A DNA stretch of 20,016 nucleotides from Faecalibacterium sp. UBA1360. Lineage in GTDB: Bacteria > Bacillota > Clostridia > Oscillospirales > Ruminococcaceae. The DNA is taken from NCBI GenBank assembly GCA_002306375.1, contig DBRU01000016.1, forward strand, positions 29,247-49,262, given 5' to 3'. Below the pieces are notes generated by a model. That model did not search any database and was not told the origin of the DNA. It saw nothing but the letters and a program-made list of their open reading frames with translations. Shown piece by piece: positions 7,160 to 12,788 of the stretch. Each line of letters begins with the position of its first letter. The stretch's first letter is position 1. A program made the position numbers and the translations under genes.

Positions 7160-7444
7160 TCAGGCTTCCTCCGCGATGATGATGGTGCGGAGCACGCCTT
7201 CCGTGATCTTGTACACACGGTCCAGCTCGGCGGGGAACGCCTCGTCGCTGGTGAACTTGATCACCGTGTACACGCCTTCGGTCTCGTCGTTGATGGGATA
7301 CGCCAGACGGCGCTTGCCCCACTCGTCGACAGAATCGATCGTACCGTTCGCCTCGATCAGGGACTTGAACTTGCTCACCAGAGCGGCGGAAGCCTCCTCA
7401 TCCAGGTTGGAACTGGTCACCAGCATGGTTTCGTACTTAGCCAT
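7160..7444 (-). CDS. rpsF: 30S ribosomal protein S6
   Basis: S6 forms a heterodimer with S18 on the 16S platform. The 94-residue protein begins MAKYETMLVTSS and has the family segments VDEWGKRRLAYPI and GVYTVIKFTS. The ATG at 7444 is preceded by AAGGAGGTG; the longer in-frame extension upstream lies in the untranslated leader. It is the first gene of the operon. Its gap to ssb is 17 bases. A strong promoter and two leader hairpins precede it. Confidence 0.97.
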   Translation of the reverse strand: MAKYETMLVTSSNLDEEASAALVSKFKSLIEANGTIDSVDEWGKRRLAYPINDETEGVYTVIKFTSDEAFPAELDRVYKITEGVLRTIIIAEEA

Positions 7445-7473
7445 TGTTCTGTACACCTCCTTTTGGACGTAAG

Positions 7474-7519
7474 GCCCTTGGCATTGCCCAAGGGCAAGGA
7501 TATGTGCCTTTCGGCACAG
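7474..7519 (-). promoter_or_regulatory. Structured leader of rpsF, candidate S6:S18 autoregulatory element
   Basis: The predicted mRNA leader begins near 7519. It opens with a 5-bp hairpin capped by a GAAA tetraloop (7504-7517), whose strand includes CCG. An 8-bp hairpin (7474-7481 with 7488-7495) follows before the ribosome binding site. Many bacteria control rpsF operons by S6:S18 binding to a leader stem-loop that carries a CCG motif and mimics 16S rRNA. Placement and CCG fit that idea, but I could not check the consensus, so the call is tentative. Confidence 0.4.
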
Positions 7520-7548
7520 CAATTCATTTTATCAGTTCTGTGCCGAAA
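7509..7548. repeat. 11-bp inverted repeat bracketing the rpsF -10 box
   Basis: TTTCGGCACAG at 7509-7519 is the exact reverse complement of CTGTGCCGAAA at 7538-7548, with 18 bases between. One arm lies in the spacer next to the -35 box and the other at the predicted start of transcription, the geometry of a repressor operator. One arm also forms half of the leader's first hairpin, so an RNA role is an alternative. Confidence 0.7.
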
Positions 7549-7554
7549 AGTCAA
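7526..7554 (-). promoter_or_regulatory. SigA promoter of rpsF–ssb–rpsR
   Basis: On the minus strand TTGACT (7554-7549) and TAAAAT (7531-7526) are separated by exactly 17 bp. Transcription should start near 7519, giving a leader of about 75 bases. Confidence 0.85.
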
Positions 7555-7598
7555 GGATTTTTTGCCCGCGGCTGGTCTTTTTTTCTACCGGCGGGGCC

Positions 7599-9200
7599 TT
7601 ATTCCGCGGTCTTGAAGCCCACGCTCTGGGCAAACCGCAGGAAAGCGGCCTGCCCGGCCTCATCCTGCTTGAACACGCCGGCGTTTTCCAGCACGTGGCT
7701 GAACACCACGCCGATCTCGTTGCGCACGGCGGCGTGGGCGGCCACGGGGGTCATGGCGGTGCCGTACTTGGCCACCAGCTCGTCGATCCAGTCGGCATGC
7801 ACCGCCAGGGAACTGCCTTCCTCCCGGCTGGTGTTGGGCGCGCCGCACAGAATGTCGGCGATGGCGGCGCTCTGCTCCTTTAAGCGGGCGGGCAGGATGG
7901 CCAGGCCCATGACCTCGATCAGGCCGATGTTTTCCTTTTTGATGTTGTGGTATTCCTTGTGGGGGTGGAAGATGCCGTCCGGAAACTCTTCGCTGGTGCG
8001 GTTGTTGCGCAGCGCCAGGTCCAGGATGTAGCCGTCCTGCTCGTCATAGTGCAGGATGGGCGTTACGGTGTTGTGGGGCGTGTCGCCGGTGCTGGCCAGA
8101 ATGCCCACGCTGCCGTCGCTGTACTGCCGCCAGGCGTTCAGGATGTTGTTGGCCACGTGCTGCACCTGCTGGGAGCTGCGCCCGATCAGCCGGATGGCGG
8201 ACACCGGCCAGTTCAGGATGCCGGCGCGCACGCCGGGGTAGCGCTCGTCCCGCAAGGGCACGGCGATGGCGGCCTTCTGCATGGGGAACACATACCGCCC
8301 GCCCTGGAAGTGGGCGTGGCTCAGGATACTGCCGCCCACGATGGGCAGGTCGGCGTTGGAGCCGCAGGTGTAATGGGGGTACTGGCTCACAAAGTCAAAG
8401 ATCTGGGCCAGGGTATCCCGGTCCATGGTCATGGGCTTGTGCTCGTCGTGCAGGATGATGCAGTGCTCGTGGAAATAGGCATAGGGGCTGTATTGCAGGT
8501 AGAAGGCCTCGCCCGCCAGGTACACGGGAACAAGGCGGTGGGTCTGGCGGGCGGGGAAGTTGATGCGCCCGGCATAGCCGATATTCTCCTTGCACAGCAT
8601 GCACTTGGGGTAGCTGGCCGCGGGCTGCAGCCGCTCCATGGCAATGACCTTGGGGTCCTTTTCGGGCTTGGTCAGGTTGATGGTGATCTCCAATTCGCCG
8701 TAGGGCGTCTGGGTGTTCCACTGGATGTTTTTTGCGATCTGGGCTGTGCGGATGTAGTTGGACACCACGCACAGGTCGTAGAACCAGTCGGTGGCAGCCT
8801 CGGGACCCTTCTTGGCATAGAGCTTGCGGAACTTGCGGCAGATCTCGCTTTCCCGGGGCATCATGGCGCCCATGAGCCGGGTCTCAAAATTGATGCGGTA
8901 CTGGGGCACGTCGTTGTCAAACAGATCTTTGGCGGCGGCCAGATCCAGCATCTGTTCCAGGATGTCGGTGGGGGTGTCGAACTCTTCCTTGGGGGGCTTT
9001 TCATCGCAGGGGGCCGCCAGGCCCAGCAGATCCAGCAGGGTGTTGCGGGCCACAAGGATGTCCAGATCCTTCACCAGCTTGTGTTTGCGCCCGAAACGCA
9101 AAAGACGCTCCACATCAAAGGCCAGGGCGGCGTTGATCTCGGCGGGGGTCATCTCGCACACGGGCTTGGGCAGTTTGCATACGTCATTCGGCTTGCTCAT
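7599..9200 (-). CDS. galT: UDP-glucose–hexose-1-phosphate uridylyltransferase, class II
   Basis: GalT moves UMP between UDP-glucose and galactose-1-phosphate in the Leloir pathway. At 533 residues this is the long firmicute-type enzyme, not the 350-residue enterobacterial form. The active-site segment SHAHFQGG lies at 294-301, with the nucleophilic His within HAH. Other family features are CMLCKENIGYAGR at 200-212 and the C-terminal EEFPDGIFHPHKEYHNIKKENIGLIEVMG region (key residues FHPHKEYH). The ATG at 9200 has AGGAGGG 8 bases upstream; the longer in-frame start lacks one. No galK or galE is in the window, but the next gene upstream is a sugar nucleotidyltransferase that could supply UDP-sugar. 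A terminator-like hairpin lies between them, so galT may have its own promoter, which I could not place. Confidence 0.94.
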   Translation of the reverse strand: MSKPNDVCKLPKPVCEMTPAEINAALAFDVERLLRFGRKHKLVKDLDILVARNTLLDLLGLAAPCDEKPPKEEFDTPTDILEQMLDLAAAKDLFDNDVPQYRINFETRLMGAMMPRESEICRKFRKLYAKKGPEAATDWFYDLCVVSNYIRTAQIAKNIQWNTQTPYGELEITINLTKPEKDPKVIAMERLQPAASYPKCMLCKENIGYAGRINFPARQTHRLVPVYLAGEAFYLQYSPYAYFHEHCIILHDEHKPMTMDRDTLAQIFDFVSQYPHYTCGSNADLPIVGGSILSHAHFQGGRYVFPMQKAAIAVPLRDERYPGVRAGILNWPVSAIRLIGRSSQQVQHVANNILNAWRQYSDGSVGILASTGDTPHNTVTPILHYDEQDGYILDLALRNNRTSEEFPDGIFHPHKEYHNIKKENIGLIEVMGLAILPARLKEQSAAIADILCGAPNTSREEGSSLAVHADWIDELVAKYGTAMTPVAAHAAVRNEIGVVFSHVLENAGVFKQDEAGQAAFLRFAQSVGFKTAE

Positions 9201-9298
9201 ACAGGCATCCCTCCTGTTTTTACGATACCGCATTTTTTCCTCGCTTTCCATGCCCTGGAATGTCATGCTTTTGTGATTTTGGTTCCTGCGCACGCAAA

Positions 9299-9328
9299 CC
9301 GCCCCGGCGCGTCTGGCGGCCGGGGCGG
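9299..9328 (-). terminator. Terminator after the nucleotidyltransferase gene
   Basis: A 9-bp all-GC stem (9299-9307 with 9320-9328) has a 12-base loop and, on the minus strand, is followed by a short T run (TTTGCG). It begins 10 bases after the nucleotidyltransferase stop, so it separates that gene from galT at least in part. Confidence 0.6.
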
Positions 9329-9338
9329 AACGGGTCCT

Positions 9339-10265
9339 TTATTGTTTCAGGTCGCTGAACAGGTCCTTGCGGTAGACCCCGGCCTCGATCAGCTTGGCAA
9401 AGGATTCGATGACGACGGCCTTGTCCTCCTGATAGGTCACGCCGAACCAGCGGTCATGGGTGGGCAGCACCTTTACGCTGACCTTGCCGGCTTTCAGCAG
9501 CTCGTCGATGAAGATGGGCAGCAGGTACTCGGCCTTCAGCTCCTTGCCGGCGATACCGGCAAAGAACTCCACAAAGCCCTGCTCCAGCATGGCCACGAAG
9601 CCGGGGGTCAGGCCCCACATGTTCATGGAGACCAGGCTGTCGGCGTCCACGGGCTTGCCGGCCACGGCTGCGCCGTCGGCGGTCTTTTCAATGCCGGAGG
9701 TCTCGTCCACGCCGGTCAGGAACCCTTCGGCGTTCATGCGGCAGATGCCGCGGGTCACGGCGCCGTTGTCGCTCAGGGTGTTTTTCAGCACAAAGCCCGC
9801 CATGGACAAAGCGCCCGGGGCGGCGGGGTCGTAGTTCTGCAAAAAGTCGTGCAGCAGCACAAAAGCCTGCTTGCCGTAATAGTCGTCGGCGTTGATGACC
9901 GCAAACGGCCCGTCCAGGATGTCCTTGCAGGCCAGCACGGCCTGGCCGGTGCCCCAGGGCTTGGTGCGGCCTTTGGGCAGGCTGACGCCTTCGGGCAAAG
10001 CGTCCAGCTCCTGGAAGGCATAGGCGATCTCCACGCCCAGGGACGCGCAGATGCCTTCGATCCGATCGCCGATGGCCTGGCGGAAGGCGGCCTCGATGTC
10101 GTGGCGGATGATAAAGACGATTTTTTCAAACCCGGCTTCGATCGCGTCGTGGATCGAGTAATCCATGATGATCTCGCCGTTGGGGCCCACGGCGGCCAGC
10201 TGTTTGATGCCGCCGCCAAAGCGGGAGCCGATGCCCGCCGCCATGATGACCAGGGTGGTTTTCAT
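9339..10265 (-). CDS. Sugar-1-phosphate nucleotidyltransferase, probable UDP-sugar synthesis
   Basis: The 308-residue protein belongs to the sugar-phosphate nucleotidyltransferase family, which joins an NTP and a sugar-1-phosphate. The N-terminal nucleotide loop reads AAGIGSRFGGGIKQL at 9-23, with a likely catalytic Lys at 21. TKPWGTGQAV at 101-110 resembles the base and ribose contact region, and NADDYYG at 125-131 holds the metal-binding Asp. It is not a standard GalU, whose signature loop reads GLGTRFLPATKA, so the substrate is not certain. Next to galT, UTP with glucose- or galactose-1-phosphate is the natural guess. AGGAGGAAC precedes the ATG. It follows the RING/zinc-ribbon gene by 72 bases and may be cotranscribed with it. 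Confidence 0.8.
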   Translation of the reverse strand: MKTTLVIMAAGIGSRFGGGIKQLAAVGPNGEIIMDYSIHDAIEAGFEKIVFIIRHDIEAAFRQAIGDRIEGICASLGVEIAYAFQELDALPEGVSLPKGRTKPWGTGQAVLACKDILDGPFAVINADDYYGKQAFVLLHDFLQNYDPAAPGALSMAGFVLKNTLSDNGAVTRGICRMNAEGFLTGVDETSGIEKTADGAAVAGKPVDADSLVSMNMWGLTPGFVAMLEQGFVEFFAGIAGKELKAEYLLPIFIDELLKAGKVSVKVLPTHDRWFGVTYQEDKAVVIESFAKLIEAGVYRKDLFSDLKQ

Positions 10266-10337
10266 ATCCGTTCCTCCTGTAACTGTCTATCTCGTCCCTG
10301 TCCGCAGGGGGGCAGGGGAGTATACGTGTTTGGCAGA

Positions 10338-11348
10338 TCACACCCCGAACAGGGTCGACACCGCCACCGGGTCCACGCCCAGGATCAGCAGCAGAATGGT
10401 CAGCGCCACGCACACGGCCAGGTAGCTGATGACGGCCGCGACGCTCACGCCGCCGCGCATGGCCAGCAGGTCCTGGCGGTCGGTGCCGTCGGGGGCCTGG
10501 TCATAGATGGCGCGGATGCGGCTCAGGCAGGTGTTGCGGTACCAGTACACGGCAAACAGGCCGCGCAGGACCATCACGATCCAGCTTATCACGGCGCACA
10601 CATCCATGGCGGGCAGCAGCCAGCCGGTGGGCATGTTCTGCACGATGGGCGCGCCGGATACGGCCAGCATCACCAAAAAGGTAGGCAGCGTGGCCAGCAG
10701 ATCCAGCGCCGCGAAAACGAAGGCCTGCTTCCACATTTTGCGGTAGAAGAAATACACCGGGCCCAGCAGCAGCGCCGAAAAAGAGATGCTCACCTTGTGC
10801 TTGGTCTCCTGCATGCGAAAAAACTGCATCAGGTAATACAGGCTGGACGGGCCCACAAAGGTGTTCCAGTCCCGGGCCTTGATGCCCTCGATGGGATCGT
10901 CGGGCCCCACCTCCCGGCGGTAGATGCCCTGGGGGCCGGCGGTGTAGCTCTCGATGCGGGGCTCGCGGCCGGGCTGTTGGGCCCGGGCGCGGGGGGCTTC
11001 GGAGCGGTAGGTCGGGTCGTCATAGATCGGGTGGGGCGTCGGGGGCGCGTTGTCCGGGTTCTGGGGGCTTTGGGGGTGGTCGGGCAGGGGCACGCCGCAA
11101 TGGCTGCAAAAATGGGCCCCGGCGGGGTTGTGGGCTCCGCAGTTGGGGCAGGCGGGCTGGTCGTCGGGCGCGGCGTCCGGCTTCCACTCAAAGCCGGCGG
11201 CATGCCTGTCGGCGTGCACGCACACGCCGTCGCGGGGCCAGCAGGCACGGTGGTAGGGCGTGCCGCATTCGGGGCAGACCACGATGTCATCGTCGGGTCT
11301 GAAAGTTTTATGACACACAGGGCAGGTATTGCCCGTATAGTTGCTCAT
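10338..11348 (-). CDS. Prokaryotic RING-finger, zinc-ribbon and DUF2628-like membrane protein
   Basis: No specific function is known to me. The 336-residue protein starts with a RING-like treble-clef module: C9, C12, C25, C28, H33 and C36, with C43 and H45 as further possible ligands, in the pattern CPVC…VVCPECGTPYHRACW seen in prokaryotic RING-finger families. A second zinc ribbon uses C67, C70, C81 and C84. A Pro-rich disordered linker (about 85-155) joins these to a C-terminal membrane part (about 175-335). The segment with LLLGPVYFFYRKMWKQAFVF resembles DUF2628, and there are about four hydrophobic helices. The zinc modules should face the cytoplasm. GGAGG precedes the ATG, and a promoter with a TATAAT box lies about 50 bases upstream. 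It starts a minus-strand run leading into sugar-nucleotide genes, though a functional tie is not evident. Confidence 0.75.
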   Translation of the reverse strand: MSNYTGNTCPVCHKTFRPDDDIVVCPECGTPYHRACWPRDGVCVHADRHAAGFEWKPDAAPDDQPACPNCGAHNPAGAHFCSHCGVPLPDHPQSPQNPDNAPPTPHPIYDDPTYRSEAPRARAQQPGREPRIESYTAGPQGIYRREVGPDDPIEGIKARDWNTFVGPSSLYYLMQFFRMQETKHKVSISFSALLLGPVYFFYRKMWKQAFVFAALDLLATLPTFLVMLAVSGAPIVQNMPTGWLLPAMDVCAVISWIVMVLRGLFAVYWYRNTCLSRIRAIYDQAPDGTDRQDLLAMRGGVSVAAVISYLAVCVALTILLLILGVDPVAVSTLFGV

Positions 11349-11368
11349 GGCATCCTCCGTGTTCTGGC

Positions 11369-11384
11369 GCTGCCTTCTGGCAGC
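11369..11384 (-). other. Leader hairpin of the RING/zinc-ribbon gene
   Basis: A 6-bp stem (11369-11374 with 11379-11384) with a 4-base loop lies in the short 5' leader, between the predicted transcription start and the ribosome binding site. It may stabilise the mRNA. Confidence 0.4.
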
Positions 11385-11398
11385 TGTTAATAAAAATC

Positions 11399-11427
11399 AT
11401 TATACACCATGCGCAAGGGGAAAGCAA
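11399..11427 (-). promoter_or_regulatory. Promoter of the RING/zinc-ribbon gene
   Basis: On the minus strand a perfect TATAAT (11404-11399) lies 17 bp from TTGCTT (11427-11422). The -35 matches only in its TTG half. The divergent prfB promoter lies about 35 bp away, so the two may influence each other. Confidence 0.7.
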
Positions 11428-11462
11428 AGAATTTTCCGTGAACAATGCCGATCCTGCGGCCC

Positions 11463-11491
11463 TTTACAAGGCGTTTGTTTTGGTTTATACT
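11463..11491 (+). promoter_or_regulatory. Promoter of prfB
   Basis: TTTACA (11463-11468) and TATACT (11486-11491) are separated by 17 bp. Transcription should start near 11498, about 34 bases before the prfB ATG. Confidence 0.75.
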
Positions 11492-11531
11492 TATCCTGTA
11501 TGTTTACAATCAAAAACAGGGGTATAGATAT

Positions 11532-12653
11532 ATGATCACCATCGACGAACTGAAATCCAAACTGGGCGGTTTCCGTACCGCCGTTGACGATTTGCGGGAT
11601 GCTCTGTCCATTGAAGCCAGCGAAAAGCGCCTGGCCGAGCTGGAACACCAGATGACCATGCCCGGCTTTTTTGACGACCAGGCCCGCAGCCAGAAGGTCT
11701 ACGCCGAGATGAGCGAGCTGAAAAACAAGCTGGAACGCTACCGCAAGCTGGCCACCCAGTATGAGGAGGCGGGCACCCTGCTGGAAATGATCGAGGAGGA
11801 AAACGACCCCGCCCTCACCGCCGAAGGCGAGGAGGCCGTCAACGCTGTGGAAAAGGCCATCGACGAATTGCAACTGATGACCATGCTCAACGGCGAATAC
11901 GATCATTCCAACGCGATCCTGACCTTCCACGCGGGCACCGGCGGCACCGAAGCCCAGGACTGGGCCGAGATGCTCTACCGCATGTACACCCGCTGGGCCG
12001 AAGCCCACGGGTATTCAGTGGAAGTGCTGGACGTGCTGGACGGCGACGAGGCCGGCATCAAGAGCGCCTCCATCATGGTCAAGGGGGCCAACGCCTACGG
12101 CATGCTGAAAAGCGAGAACGGCGTGCACCGCCTGGTGCGCATCAGTCCCTTTGACGCCAACGCCCGCCGCCAGACCAGCTTTGCCAGCCTGGAAGTCATG
12201 CCCGAACTGGACGACAACATCCAGATCGAGATCAACCCCAACGACATTGAGATGCAGGTGTTCCGTTCTTCCGGCGCAGGCGGCCAGCACATCAACAAGA
12301 CCTCTTCGGCCGTGCGCCTGATCCACAAGCCCACCGGCATCGTCACGTCCTGCCAGACCCAGCGCAGCCAGCTGCAAAACCGCGAGTACGCCATGGACAT
12401 GATGAAGGCCAAGCTGTACCAGATCGCCTTGCAGCAGCACAAGGACAAGATCGACGACATCAAGGGCGTGCAGAACGAGATCGCCTGGGGCCACCAGATC
12501 CGCAGCTACGTGTTCATGCCCTACACCCTGGTCAAGGACCACCGCACCAACTTTGAGAGCGGCAACGTCCAGGCCGTGATGGACGGCGACCTGGACGGGT
12601 TCATCTACGCCTACCTGAAAGCCTCCTCCCGCGGCGAGCTGGAGGAAGTCTGA
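11532..12653 (+). CDS. prfB: Peptide chain release factor 2
   Basis: RF2 recognises UGA and UAA stop codons and triggers peptide release. The 373-residue protein has the RF2 stop-codon tripeptide SPF (in VRISPFDANARRQTS) and the catalytic GGQ (in SSGAGGQHINKTSSAVR). The GGTEAQDWAEMLYRMY segment is typical. Most prfB genes carry an in-frame UGA near codon 26 that must be bypassed by +1 frameshifting. Here the corresponding stretch (LRDALSIEASEKRLAELE) is read straight through with no stop, so this gene lacks that autoregulatory switch. The ATG at 11532 begins the family N terminus MITIDELKSKL. Its Shine-Dalgarno (AGGGG) is modest. The 29 extra in-frame upstream codons overlap the promoter and are not coding. 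Confidence 0.95.
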   Translation: MITIDELKSKLGGFRTAVDDLRDALSIEASEKRLAELEHQMTMPGFFDDQARSQKVYAEMSELKNKLERYRKLATQYEEAGTLLEMIEEENDPALTAEGEEAVNAVEKAIDELQLMTMLNGEYDHSNAILTFHAGTGGTEAQDWAEMLYRMYTRWAEAHGYSVEVLDVLDGDEAGIKSASIMVKGANAYGMLKSENGVHRLVRISPFDANARRQTSFASLEVMPELDDNIQIEINPNDIEMQVFRSSGAGGQHINKTSSAVRLIHKPTGIVTSCQTQRSQLQNREYAMDMMKAKLYQIALQQHKDKIDDIKGVQNEIAWGHQIRSYVFMPYTLVKDHRTNFESGNVQAVMDGDLDGFIYAYLKASSRGELEEV

Positions 12654-12666
12654 TCCCGATCTCTGT

Positions 12667-12697
12667 AAAAACCGCTTGCGGCCGCAGGCGGTTTTTT
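12667..12697 (+). terminator. Terminator of prfB
   Basis: A 13-bp stem (12667-12679 with 12684-12696, one G·T pair) with a GGCC loop ends in TTTTTT. It lies 13 bases after the prfB stop. Confidence 0.93.
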
Positions 12698-12746
12698 ATT
12701 TACCGGACATTTACCGCATATCTTAATTTTGTTCACGATTGTGCGG

Positions 12747-12752
12747 TATACT
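12747..12752 (+). promoter_or_regulatory. Candidate -10 box for the P-type ATPase gene
   Basis: TATACT lies 37 bases before the GTG start, just after the prfB terminator, where a new promoter is needed. The -35 region 17 bp upstream (12724-12729, TAATTT) is poor, so the promoter may be weak or activator-dependent. Confidence 0.45.
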
Positions 12753-12788
12753 GGATGCCATTCTGATATTGTAAGGAGGGTCTGCTCC

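Noticed and set aside
9201..9293. Longer galT start (31 extra residues)
   Set aside because: The strong AGGAGGG site is placed for ATG 9200, and the extra residues resemble untranslated leader.
10319..10324. TATACT-like -10 box before the nucleotidyltransferase gene
   Set aside because: No -35-like sequence lies at a proper distance, and the upstream gene can supply transcription through the 72-base gap.
7947..11390. A 1147-codon open frame on the plus strand opposite galT and its neighbours
   Set aside because: It is antisense to three well-supported genes, its translation is Gly/His/Val/Gln-rich with no domain I recognise, and very high GC with third-position bias creates such long shadow frames.
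11445..11531. N-terminal extension of prfB
   Set aside because: It overlaps the -35/-10 promoter boxes and does not match RF2 N termini; ATG 11532 starts the conserved part.
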